Shown here piece by piece: positions 1 to 6,098 of a DNA stretch of 6,957 nt. The stretch is from Verrucomicrobiota bacterium (GTDB lineage: Bacteria > Verrucomicrobiota > Verrucomicrobiia > Chthoniobacterales > Xiphinematobacteraceae). Made by a program: the position numbers and the translations under genes. A model generated the notes under the pieces. It ran no database searches, had not been told where the DNA came from, and saw only the letters and a program-made list of their open reading frames with translations. The DNA lies in NCBI GenBank assembly GCA_003176035.1, contig PSRL01000035.1, forward strand, positions 1 to 6,957, read 5' to 3'. The stretch's first letter is position 1, and each line of letters starts with the position of its first letter.

Positions 1-966
1 GCGGTTATGGCCGCGTCGATTAAGCGAATCGATGCGACGGTCAATGAAATTCCAAAAATCAAAATTGATGACGATTTTCAAAAGATAACCAACACGTCTC
101 GTGAAAAAAAGAGCCTTATGCTGGTCGAGTTGATCCAACCAATGATCACCGAATTTCAAGCATTGGCGGCTGAAGTTAATAAGCAGATAGATTTTGTTTT
201 TCATCCCGAGGATTCCGAATTTGAACTGTTCGTTGATGTGGACCCCGTTTTATTCAGAAGAATGATGGCGAACCTGGTTCGGAATTCAATCGACGCGATC
301 GAGCGCAAAGGCGGAATTGGAATTTTGCTGACCGAACCAAGACCTGGCACTGTCGAGATCGTAATCAATGACAATGGTATAGGAATACCGAACGATCTTT
401 TGAGCAAAGTTGGAAAACTGTCTTTTACCACGAAGGAACATGGCAGCGGAATCGGTTTGTCCACAGCCGTAGAATATGTTCGATCATGGGGAGGGAACTT
501 AACTGTCCAATCAGGGGTGGATATCGGCACTACTGTAGTGGTGACGCTGCCTCTCGCTAGAAAAAATGATCTCTACCTCTCGGCCATTATCATTCCACCA
601 GACGCCGACGTCATCGTTCTCGACGATGATCCGACCGTTCACGAAATTTGGCAGACGCGATTTAGAAAAATGTGCATTGACCGCGAGTCCCCCAATATCT
701 TCACGTACTTTAAACCCAAGGATGCACGCAAGGGCATCACTGAACTGCGAAAGAATAAGCGCGATTTCGTGCTACTGGTGGATTACGACCTCGGCTCGGA
801 TTCAGAGAACGGCGTTGCCTTCGTTCGTGATATTCACGCCCAAAGAAACGCGATTTTGATCTCCGGCATTGCCGATGACCCCGGCGTCATCAAGCAATGT
901 GAAGAGGAGAAAATCCCAATGGTCCCGAAGTGGATTCAGTCAGCTATACCAATCTGCATTGGATAG
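1..966 (+). CDS. Hybrid sensor histidine kinase, C-terminal part (HATPase + receiver), 5' truncated by window
   Basis: This is the 3' portion of a two-component hybrid kinase. The frame is open from base 1, so the true start and any sensor domain lie upstream. Residues here count from the ATG at position 7. An HATPase_c domain spans about 35-185: N box with N89 and N93 (ANLVRNSIDA), G1 box D122-x-G-I-G, F-box region around SFTTKEHG, and G2 box GSGIG at 146-150. A receiver domain follows at about 200-310, with the acidic cluster D206-D208, probable phospho-acceptor D259 (LLVDYDL), S286 (ILISG) and K308 (MVPK). The protein would autophosphorylate and pass phosphate to its own receiver. The phosphorylatable histidine is not visible, so it should be upstream. 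The gene is convergent with the metal-export genes, with only 19 nt between stop codons. Nothing in the sequence links it to metal sensing. The domain call is secure; the signal is unknown. Confidence 0.9.
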   Translation, partial: AVMAASIKRIDATVNEIPKIKIDDDFQKITNTSREKKSLMLVELIQPMITEFQALAAEVNKQIDFVFHPEDSEFELFVDVDPVLFRRMMANLVRNSIDAIERKGGIGILLTEPRPGTVEIVINDNGIGIPNDLLSKVGKLSFTTKEHGSGIGLSTAVEYVRSWGGNLTVQSGVDIGTTVVVTLPLARKNDLYLSAIIIPPDADVIVLDDDPTVHEIWQTRFRKMCIDRESPNIFTYFKPKDARKGITELRKNKRDFVLLVDYDLGSDSENGVAFVRDIHAQRNAILISGIADDPGVIKQCEEEKIPMVPKWIQSAIPICIG

Positions 967-985
967 CATGGGGCGGTCTCGAAGC

Positions 986-1294
986 TCAGACGATTTGCCC
1001 GTGATCGTCATTGTGATCACCGTGCGGATGTTCAAGGCGTCCATCAACGAGATAGTCGAAGTGGTCACCATGCTTAACCTTCTCGTGACCGCAGCCAGCT
1101 CCATGAGCGTGTTTCGATTCATTCATGGGTTTGCAGCGGTCGGGATTTTTTTCCGAAATCGCCACCGCATGTGCCCCCTCCGCGCAATCGAGCAATCCGT
1201 TTTCATTTAGATAGTCCATGTGGTTTCCGTGCGGGACTTTTTTATGACCGCAATTGGGGCCATGTTGATGAGTCGTCTCTCTAGTCGGTTCCAT
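986..1294 (-). CDS. Small His/Cys-rich putative metal-binding protein with internal duplication
   Basis: A 102-aa protein rich in His, Cys, Asp and Asn. No signal peptide or membrane segment is visible, so it is probably cytoplasmic. A motif of form H-x-HG-x2-CGH-x-KV-x-HG-x-H-x-DYL occurs twice, at residues 9-29 and 62-82. A final PHGDHNDDHG run lies at 90-99. The start is well supported by an AGGAGG six nt upstream of the ATG (minus strand, 1301-1306). The gene lies 80 nt downstream of dmeF on the same strand and is probably cotranscribed. From memory, small proteins with HGxxCGH and HGDHxDYL motifs occur beside metal transport genes in many proteobacteria, without an established function that I can name. 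Binding or buffering of Zn, Ni or Co for DmeF is inference. The first repeat is followed by a His-poor stretch (LLDCAEGAH), suggesting it has diverged from the C-terminal copy. Confidence 0.85.
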   Translation of the reverse strand: MEPTRETTHQHGPNCGHKKVPHGNHMDYLNENGLLDCAEGAHAVAISEKNPDRCKPMNESKHAHGAGCGHEKVKHGDHFDYLVDGRLEHPHGDHNDDHGQIV

Positions 1295-1374
1295 ATTTTG
1301 CCTCCTATTGATACAGGGTCACGGTATGCTTCTTCAAGCTTGGCGTCAACTCTGCGCCAGGGGTCAAACTTTTT
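1295..1374 (-). other. dmeF to His-rich gene intergenic spacer
   Basis: An 80-nt gap within the presumed minus-strand operon. It contains a 5-bp inverted repeat (TGGCG and CGCCA, 1340-1358) with a 9-nt loop. It has no U-tract in the minus-strand direction, so it does not look like a terminator for dmeF. The strong Shine-Dalgarno of the downstream gene (1301-1306) closes the spacer. No convincing internal promoter was seen. Cotranscription is therefore likely, with the hairpin possibly adjusting mRNA stability or relative expression; that is inference. Confidence 0.4.
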
Positions 1375-2355
1375 TCAATTTATCCGCTCCTCAACGACAA
1401 TGTGGCGCGCCGAAAAATGCTTCCTCAGGACACTCTTATAGTGGTCATGCCCACGCGGACTTTTAGTCGTGACGATCAGCTCGCAGGCCAGGGCCTTGGG
1501 TGCAATTCGCCACATATGAAAATCAACGATGTGAGTCCCGTCGTTTTCGAGCAACTCGCGCAGCTGTGTCCAATCCACCGTTTTCGAATGACCGTCCAGC
1601 AACTCCCATCCCGTATCCCTGCACAATTGAATCGCCCAGCTGGCGATCACCCCTGCGCCGATAATTCCCACGATCGGATCTAAAAACGACCAATTGAACA
1701 TCTTGCCGAGCAAGAGTGCCGATATTGCCAGAACCGATGTGACGGTGTCGGCAATGACGTGCAAGAACGCGCTTCGAATATTGTGATCATGAACGTGATT
1801 ATGCAGATGGTGGTGGTCGCGATCGTGATCACCGTGATCATGTTCGTGGTGATCATGATCGAGAGCGTGATCGCGGTGGTGATCGTCATGTGAATGGCCG
1901 TGATGATCCACGTTCAGTATCAGGGCGCTAACAACGTTTACGATCAATCCAGCAACCGCGACAAGGAGGGCTTCATCGAATCGAATAGCAACCGGATCAA
2001 AAAGTCTTTCCACCGACTCGATGAGAACCAGAACTGCGACCACACCAAGAATAATCGCACTCGTGTAGCCACCCAATGGAATCAGTTTTCCTGCCCCAAA
2101 AGAAAGCTTCTTTCCGATCGAAGGCAACTTCGCGAGCCAATAAGCGAAGAGCGTGATCGTTAGGGCTCCAACATGCGATCCCATGTGCCAGCCCTCAGCC
2201 ACCAGAGACATTGAACCTGCGGCGTAGCCAATGGAAATCTCGCCGATCATCATGATCAGGCTGAATGCGACGACCCACCTGATTTTCCGCTGGTTCTTCG
2301 CGAGCTGGACGTCATTGGTAAGGTAGGATGCGCAATCCTGACAGCGAATCTCCAT
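1375..2355 (-). CDS. dmeF: CDF-family divalent metal efflux transporter, DmeF-like (Co/Ni type)
   Basis: A 326-aa inner-membrane cation diffusion facilitator, expected to expel divalent metal from the cytoplasm in exchange for protons. Six membrane segments fit at about 28-48, 51-75, 96-116, 128-148, 194-216 and 223-244. The transport site is visible as WHMGSH in TM2 (H57-x3-H61) and HVIAD in TM5 (H199-x3-D203). HxxxH in TM2, instead of the usual HxxxD, together with the FSFGAGKL and GGYTSAI stretches, is what I recall for DmeF-type Co/Ni exporters. The loop between TM4 and TM5 (150-191) is dominated by His and Asp. A short cytoplasmic C-terminal domain follows, including VDFHMWRI. The N-terminus carries C5-x2-C8. 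I chose the ATG at 2353-2355. A longer frame back to a TTG at 2463 runs through the promoter and operator and is unlikely. The nearest AAGGAG (2371-2376) is 15 nt upstream of this ATG, so the start is somewhat uncertain. The gene is divergent from the fur-like gene and probably heads an operon with the His-rich gene. Zn cannot be excluded as substrate. Confidence 0.9.
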   Translation of the reverse strand: MEIRCQDCASYLTNDVQLAKNQRKIRWVVAFSLIMMIGEISIGYAAGSMSLVAEGWHMGSHVGALTITLFAYWLAKLPSIGKKLSFGAGKLIPLGGYTSAIILGVVAVLVLIESVERLFDPVAIRFDEALLVAVAGLIVNVVSALILNVDHHGHSHDDHHRDHALDHDHHEHDHGDHDRDHHHLHNHVHDHNIRSAFLHVIADTVTSVLAISALLLGKMFNWSFLDPIVGIIGAGVIASWAIQLCRDTGWELLDGHSKTVDWTQLRELLENDGTHIVDFHMWRIAPKALACELIVTTKSPRGHDHYKSVLRKHFSARHIVVEERIN

Positions 2356-2392
2356 ACGAAGGTCTAAATGCTCCTTTTTCCGCCAGAAATCC

Positions 2393-2413
2393 AAATGCGA
2401 ATGACTCGCAATA
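2393..2413. promoter_or_regulatory. Predicted Fur-family operator, site 1 (dmeF/fur intergenic)
   Basis: The core TGCGAATGACTCGCA (2396-2410) is an inverted repeat with TGCGA/TCGCA arms and a 5-nt centre. The 21-bp window around it matches the perfect palindrome at 5354-5374 at 15 of 21 positions. The site lies about 38 nt upstream of the dmeF start codon and about 97 nt upstream of the fur-like start. It overlaps the edge of the predicted dmeF -10 box, which would suit repression. Binding by the adjacent Fur-family protein is inferred from shared sequence and location. Confidence 0.6.
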
Positions 2414-2438
2414 CATCGCAAAGAATGGGATATTTCAA
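2410..2438 (-). promoter_or_regulatory. Predicted sigma70-type promoter for dmeF
   Basis: On the minus strand, TTGAAA (plus positions 2433-2438) is followed by a 17-nt spacer and TGTATT (2410-2415). These match the consensus -35 and -10 at 5 of 6 and 4 of 6 positions. The expected transcription start falls inside operator site 1. Predicted by eye from spacing and hexamers only. Confidence 0.45.
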
Positions 2439-2440
2439 CA

Positions 2441-2476
2441 AGTAAAGTGTGTACGCCCTTCAAGAAGGGCTTTACT
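2441..2476. repeat. Nested inverted repeats upstream of the fur-like gene
   Basis: The inner arms GCCCTTC (2455-2461) and GAAGGGC (2464-2470) are perfect complements separated by AA. The outer arms AGTAAA (2441-2446) and TTTACT (2471-2476) are also perfect complements. As RNA on the plus strand this could fold into a 12-bp stem with an 8-nt bulge on the left arm (2447-2454), within the likely 5' leader of the fur-like mRNA. As DNA it could be a binding site lying upstream of the dmeF -35. It does not resemble the TGC-N9-GCA operators. Its function is unknown. Confidence 0.55.
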
Positions 2477-2509
2477 CTGGAAAAAATGGTCCGGGAGGAC
2501 GAAAATTCG

Positions 2510-2959
2510 ATGAAAAAGGATCAGCGCAAAAAAGAGCTACAGCAAGGCCACAGGATTGAGGCTGCCCAAACGGCCCTAAAAGAGACCGGCCTCAAGGCTA
2601 CGGAACCGCGCTTGGCAATTCTGATCGCGCTTTCTGAGAACCATGGTCCATTTACCGCGGACGAAGTTCACAAGTTGATTAACAAACGTGTCTGTGATCA
2701 GGCGACTGTGTACAGAACGTTAACCCGACTCGTTGAAGTTGGATTGCTGCGGAGATGCGAGTTTGGAGACGGAATCGCCCGGTTTGAAACCGCCGAAAGC
2801 GGCCACCATCACCACCATGTTGTTTGTAATCAGTGTAAGCGAGTGGAGGTCATCGATGACGAGGAGATTGAAGAAATCGATCGCTTCGCTCGCAAGCGCG
2901 GGTTTTCAGATGTTTCGCACATTTTGGAATTTTTCGGAACTTGCCCTCAGTGCAGATGA
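2510..2959 (+). CDS. Fur-family metal-responsive transcriptional regulator
   Basis: A 149-aa cytoplasmic repressor of the Fur/Zur/Nur/Mur/PerR superfamily, of typical length. The N-terminal winged helix includes LKATEPRLAILIAL (29-41) and the recognition helix region DQATVYRTLTRLVEVGLL (63-80). The C-terminal dimerisation and metal domain holds HHHHH (99-103), C106-x2-C109, H137 and C145-x2-C148. The two CxxC pairs predict a structural zinc site. The start is taken at the ATG at 2510, preceded by GGAGG (2494-2498) at 11 nt. The in-frame ATG at 2486 lacks an obvious Shine-Dalgarno, and a start at 2447 would lie inside the inverted repeats. The gene sits between a metal exporter and a TonB receptor, and both neighbouring divergent promoters carry a shared palindrome that it is the best candidate to bind. 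Which metal it senses cannot be read from the residues. Nickel is suggested by DmeF and the operator form; Zn, Mn or Fe remain possible. Confidence 0.93.
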   Translation: MKKDQRKKELQQGHRIEAAQTALKETGLKATEPRLAILIALSENHGPFTADEVHKLINKRVCDQATVYRTLTRLVEVGLLRRCEFGDGIARFETAESGHHHHHVVCNQCKRVEVIDDEEIEEIDRFARKRGFSDVSHILEFFGTCPQCR

Positions 2960-2971
2960 GGGCACCCTTTT
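2942..2971 (+). terminator. Hairpin with short T-run at the end of the fur-like gene
   Basis: The arms TGCCCTCA (2942-2949) and TGAGGGCA (2957-2964) are perfect 8-bp complements around a 7-nt loop. The stop codon TGA lies within the 3' arm. CCC and then TTTT (2968-2971) follow. This fits a modest intrinsic terminator for the plus-strand gene. It sits exactly at the junction with the convergent receptor gene, whose stop codon is at 2970-2972. The short, displaced T-run makes it a weak example. Confidence 0.5.
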
Positions 2972-5339
2972 AGAATTCTTTCGCTAGGCGAACAAAGAAT
3001 TGGCGGCCAGCCGCGTAGTGCGAGCCGTTAAATCCATTGGCAATTGAGATTGGATACGGATTGTCCAGTATGTTCAGGATGTCCGCCGAGAGTTTGAACT
3101 TCGTGGCCCAGGAATCCCCGTTAAAACTATATCCAACCGTCGTATCGAAGGTAAGATGCGCTGGTAAGCTGGTGTTGTTTTGGTCCCCCGTGCGTAGGCC
3201 GCTGCCATACAGAGCTTGGCCAGTCCAGTAGAACTGATTCTCCTTATATGTGACTCCGGCGTTCGCCGTCTGCATCTGAACATGATCAAGAAAGTGATAG
3301 TCATTGTCCGAGGGAGTACCCGTGGCAAAAAAGCCGCCGCCGATACCCCGGCCTTTCGCAATTTCGTAAGAGTAGTTCAAATAATCAGACCAATGACTGC
3401 TGATTTCACCCTTGATCGAAAATTCAACTCCATACGCAAATCCGTTCGCGAAATTGTATGGCTGCGCGATCGAGGTGTTGAAGAGTTGCTGATCGTCGAG
3501 CATGTTCGTTGCGTCCTTGTAGTACACGTTTAACATTGCAACGTGACTTTCCAAGAACTGTTGGGCGATGCCAGCCTCATAGTAATCATCCTTTTCCGCC
3601 TTCACATCGTAGGCCGGAAGTGAGCCACCGCCCGTTGCGACATACGTCCTTCGAAGGTTTTCTATGGGCGCGGGCTGAAATAGTTTTCCATAGAAGACAT
3701 GAAGCTTCGTCGTGTCCGTTACCATGTAGTTCAACCCGATCCGCGGCTGAAGCATCGAATCCGAGGGGCTTACGTCGCTGAATGTGAACTGAGTCGCATC
3801 AAATCTCAGGCCGACGTTGAGCACGAGTTGCTTCGAGATTGAATAATCGTCCTGGGCATAAATGCTCTCAAACATCCCTTTGTCAGTCCCATCGTCGACA
3901 ACCGGCGGAGAGGCCAGCGATTGCTGCACGGAGATCTTTCCTTGCGCCACGGATGATTGAACCTGAATGCCGGTCTTGAAAAGATGCTGATCGTTGATCC
4001 GCAAAGTATAGTCGGTTTTTAGCCCGAAGTTATTAACGGTGCGACTCTCGTAAAATGATACCGCTTTCGCGTTGCCGCTGACCAAATCGTTAGTGGGATC
4101 ATTTTGAAAATGAATGTAAGAATATTTGTAGTAGGGCGCGACCTGGAGAAATGACCTGTCGGAAAAACTATGCTTCCAAATGGTCTGAATATAGGAGTTC
4201 ACTTCATTTTGCCAATCGTCCGTGTCCGCCGGGATGTAGATGAGGGGATCGTTTCCGTATTTGTTACTCGTGTTAAAGATTGGGTCAGTTGAACTGAATG
4301 AAGAAGGAAAGTTTGGAATTTGAACTGTGTTGGTCGAATTGAAACCAATCAAGGAAAATTTGTTTGAGTTGTCCAAAAGCCAATCCAGCTTTAAGAATTC
4401 GTTATTGCCGGTGGCCTTGTTATGAACGGAATCCTCTCCGCCTTGGTCAATATTGCTCGAGTCTTTTGGCTGTGGCGTATCCAGACCGCGCGAGGTCTGA
4501 TAATAATTGGCGGAAGCGTAATAATGGAATCCGCCACTCTCATTTGATCCACCATACGCCGCGGTCGGAGAAAACGTATCATATGATCCATAGTTGATTT
4601 CGACAGATCCACCTGGCTGCTCGGGCCCGCTTTTGGTGAGCACGTTGATGACCGCCGCCAGGCGCTCCCCATATTCGGCTGGGATTCCTCCGGTGATCAC
4701 CTCCATATGATCGATGTTCCTGGGGCTGAAGACCTGGCCGAAAGTGTTCGACGGAGAATCTGGCATTTGAACACCATCGATTTGATACTGAATATTGGCA
4801 TGATTGCCGCGAAAGTAAGTTTGCCCGAACGGTCCCTGCACTGCACCCGGAGTGGTCGTTGCCAGGAGTTTGGGTAGCGAGATGTCATTGCCCTGAGGTA
4901 GCGTTTCAATTTTTTCATGACTGATTTCTGTGCTACTTACCGCCGCCGAACTTGGGATCAAGTGCTTCTTCGCTTTGACCTCGAGGACCATCTCCTTGCC
5001 GGTGACCTTGGGTTGTAAATGGATTTCGATTTGCGAGTTTCCACCGGAACCCACCTGGACGGTCGCCTTGTATGGCTCGAAATCCGATAGGTTCACAATG
5101 ACATCATAAGATCCGAACTGAAGCGGGAAGATTTGGAATTCCCCGGTCTGCGAAGTGGTTATTTCCTTAAGCGCCACCCCTTGCGCGGAAATGATTTTGA
5201 CGGTGGCATTCGAAACGGCGATTCCTTGAGGGTCGGTCACTGTACCTGAAATTGACCCTTCAGTCCCCGCCCAGGCAGAAGCTGCGAAAACAGTGACTAG
5301 AATCAGCCCTAACCGGACGAACAATGTCATAACCGCCAT
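2970..5339 (-). CDS. TonB-dependent outer-membrane receptor with N-terminal carboxypeptidase-regulatory-like domain
   Basis: A 789-aa outer-membrane receptor that should import a scarce nutrient, probably a metal or metal chelate, using energy from TonB-ExbBD. A signal peptide is clear at 1-24 (hydrophobic core, ending ASAWA before GTEG). A beta-sandwich carboxypeptidase-regulatory-like domain follows at about 28-108 (SISGTVTDPQGIAVSNATVK). A possible TonB box lies near 117-123 (MVLEVKA). The plug spans about 140-237 (YFRGNHANIQYQIDGV, IDHMEVITGGIPAEYGE, INVLTKSG). The rest is a 22-strand-type barrel with many aromatic alternating strands, ending in a terminal Phe (FFVRLAKEF) as expected for BAM recognition. 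The start at 5339 has AAGGG (5347-5351) 7 nt upstream; an ATG three codons later is also possible. The gene is divergent from exbB-exbD-tonB and convergent with the fur-like gene. Operator site 2 is centred about 25 nt upstream of its start. No His-rich barrel loop identifies the metal, so the substrate is unassigned. Confidence 0.93.
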   Translation of the reverse strand: MAVMTLFVRLGLILVTVFAASAWAGTEGSISGTVTDPQGIAVSNATVKIISAQGVALKEITTSQTGEFQIFPLQFGSYDVIVNLSDFEPYKATVQVGSGGNSQIEIHLQPKVTGKEMVLEVKAKKHLIPSSAAVSSTEISHEKIETLPQGNDISLPKLLATTTPGAVQGPFGQTYFRGNHANIQYQIDGVQMPDSPSNTFGQVFSPRNIDHMEVITGGIPAEYGERLAAVINVLTKSGPEQPGGSVEINYGSYDTFSPTAAYGGSNESGGFHYYASANYYQTSRGLDTPQPKDSSNIDQGGEDSVHNKATGNNEFLKLDWLLDNSNKFSLIGFNSTNTVQIPNFPSSFSSTDPIFNTSNKYGNDPLIYIPADTDDWQNEVNSYIQTIWKHSFSDRSFLQVAPYYKYSYIHFQNDPTNDLVSGNAKAVSFYESRTVNNFGLKTDYTLRINDQHLFKTGIQVQSSVAQGKISVQQSLASPPVVDDGTDKGMFESIYAQDDYSISKQLVLNVGLRFDATQFTFSDVSPSDSMLQPRIGLNYMVTDTTKLHVFYGKLFQPAPIENLRRTYVATGGGSLPAYDVKAEKDDYYEAGIAQQFLESHVAMLNVYYKDATNMLDDQQLFNTSIAQPYNFANGFAYGVEFSIKGEISSHWSDYLNYSYEIAKGRGIGGGFFATGTPSDNDYHFLDHVQMQTANAGVTYKENQFYWTGQALYGSGLRTGDQNNTSLPAHLTFDTTVGYSFNGDSWATKFKLSADILNILDNPYPISIANGFNGSHYAAGRQFFVRLAKEF

Positions 5340-5353
5340 AGCCCTACCCTTTC

Positions 5354-5374
5354 AATTGCAAATAATTTGCAATT
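5354..5374. promoter_or_regulatory. Predicted Fur-family operator, site 2 (perfect 9-3-9 palindrome)
   Basis: The arms AATTGCAAA (5354-5362) and TTTGCAATT (5366-5374) are perfect reverse complements around TAA. The core is TGCAAATAATTTGCA (5357-5371). It lies between the divergent receptor and exbB genes. It overlaps the predicted exbB -35 and is 15 nt upstream of the receptor start codon. The form TTGCAA-N5-TTGCAA recalls the TGCaa-N5-ttGC sites I remember for the nickel regulator Nur, and also alphaproteobacterial Mur/Fur boxes. The palindrome is directly seen; the binding protein is inferred. Confidence 0.75.
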
Positions 5375-5395
5375 AGAGTCCTATATGCCCATAAA
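5367..5395 (+). promoter_or_regulatory. Predicted sigma70-type promoter for exbB-exbD-tonB
   Basis: TTGCAA (5367-5372), a 17-nt spacer and CATAAA (5390-5395) give 4 of 6 consensus matches in each box. The -35 is the right arm of operator site 2, so a repressor bound there would block polymerase. Prediction by eye. No equally good promoter was found for the divergent receptor. Confidence 0.4.
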
Positions 5396-5403
5396 ATCTC
5401 AAA

Positions 5404-5418
5404 TGCAAGTCATCCGCA
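5404..5418. promoter_or_regulatory. Predicted Fur-family operator, site 3 (weaker)
   Basis: TGCAAGTCATCCGCA has the same TGC-N9-GCA form. Its reverse complement matches the site 1 core at 13 of 15 positions, and its forward strand matches the site 2 core at 11 of 15. It is flanked symmetrically (AAATGC and GCATTT, 5401-5421). It lies 47 nt centre-to-centre downstream of site 2, in the leader of exbB, 38 nt before the start codon. Two spaced sites could allow cooperative binding; that is inference. Confidence 0.5.
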
Positions 5419-5456
5419 TTTCGGATATGGTGTTTTTTCTCAGCCAAGGAGTAACT

Positions 5457-6089
5457 ATGCACGAGTTTTGGGGAGGATTTGAGTTCGTTGAACGGGGCGG
5501 CTTTATGATGTACCCACTATTAGCGGCCGCGTTGGTCGCGCTCACAGTCATCATTGAGAGACTATTTACTTTTCGAAAAAAATTTCAGATGCCATCACAA
5601 CCGCTTAAGGAGATCCTGGCTCAAATTCAAAATCGAAACCTAACTGCGGCAGACGCAAAGTGTCGGGAGTTCGCTAACCCGATAGCGGCGGTTTTGAGCG
5701 CCGGAATTGAGCACTTTTCGAGTCCAGTGTCCGAGATGGAACTGGCCATGAAAAATCGCGCCGAGGAGTGGGTACCGCTTTTGGAAAAACGAATTGAGGT
5801 TCTCGACACGGTGATCACGGCGGCTCCCTTGATGGGACTCCTCGGGACGATTACTGGTATGATGGCCTCTTTTCGAGTGTTGTCCGAAAAAGGTGTGAAT
5901 GAGCCAAACGCAATCACTGGGGGCGTGGCGGAGGCGTTGATCGCGACGGCCACCGGACTGGTCATCGCTTTAATTTGTCTGGTCGCCTACAACTATTTGT
6001 CGGCACGAATTAAGGTTTTCATTTATCAGCTTGAATCTGTAGCTTCCAGATTAGTCGAAATTCGTTTGGCGAGCCAACGGAAGACTTGA
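5457..6089 (+). CDS. exbB: ExbB/TolQ-family proton channel subunit
   Basis: A 210-aa inner-membrane protein of the MotA/TolQ/ExbB family. It forms the pentameric scaffold of the proton-driven motor that powers TonB. Three membrane segments are visible: about 15-37 (MYPLLAAALVALTVIIERL), 115-140 (VITAAPLMGLLGTITGMMASF) and 158-182 (AEALIATATGLVIALICLVAY). A cytoplasmic domain lies between the first two. The APLMGLLGTITGM and EALIATATGL stretches are family hallmarks. The ATG at 5457 is chosen because AAGGAG (5446-5451) precedes it by 5 nt. An upstream in-frame TTG at 5367 would start inside operator site 2 and add 30 residues without family character. The next gene, exbD, starts 9 nt after the stop. 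Pairing with ExbD, TonB and a divergent receptor favours ExbB over TolQ or MotA. Confidence 0.93.
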   Translation: MHEFWGGFEFVERGGFMMYPLLAAALVALTVIIERLFTFRKKFQMPSQPLKEILAQIQNRNLTAADAKCREFANPIAAVLSAGIEHFSSPVSEMELAMKNRAEEWVPLLEKRIEVLDTVITAAPLMGLLGTITGMMASFRVLSEKGVNEPNAITGGVAEALIATATGLVIALICLVAYNYLSARIKVFIYQLESVASRLVEIRLASQRKT

Positions 6090-6098
6090 GGTGTAGTC

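Noticed and set aside
869..1210. Plus-strand open frame across the HK/His-rich gene junction
   Set aside because: It is antisense to the well-supported His-rich gene, shows no recognisable domain and has low-complexity composition derived from the His codons of the other strand.
1340..1375. Hairpin 1340-1358 followed by a T-run on the plus strand, possible terminator
   Set aside because: The 5-bp stem has a 9-nt loop, the T-run starts well downstream, and no plus-strand transcript is expected there. In the minus direction there is no T-run.
1777..1910. Repeated GATCATGATC/GTGATC-like DNA, possible repeat array
   Set aside because: The repetition is the codon signature of the His/Asp-rich loop of DmeF (CAC, CAT and GAT codons). 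There are no regular spacers as in CRISPR and no flanking repeat structure.
2356..2463. Upstream extension of dmeF to a TTG start at 2463
   Set aside because: The extension lacks family character, carries no good ribosome-binding site, and would place coding sequence through the predicted promoter and operator.
5367..5456. Upstream extension of exbB to a TTG start
   Set aside because: It would begin inside the perfect palindrome. The ATG at 5457 has an ideal Shine-Dalgarno and gives a normal ExbB N-terminus.
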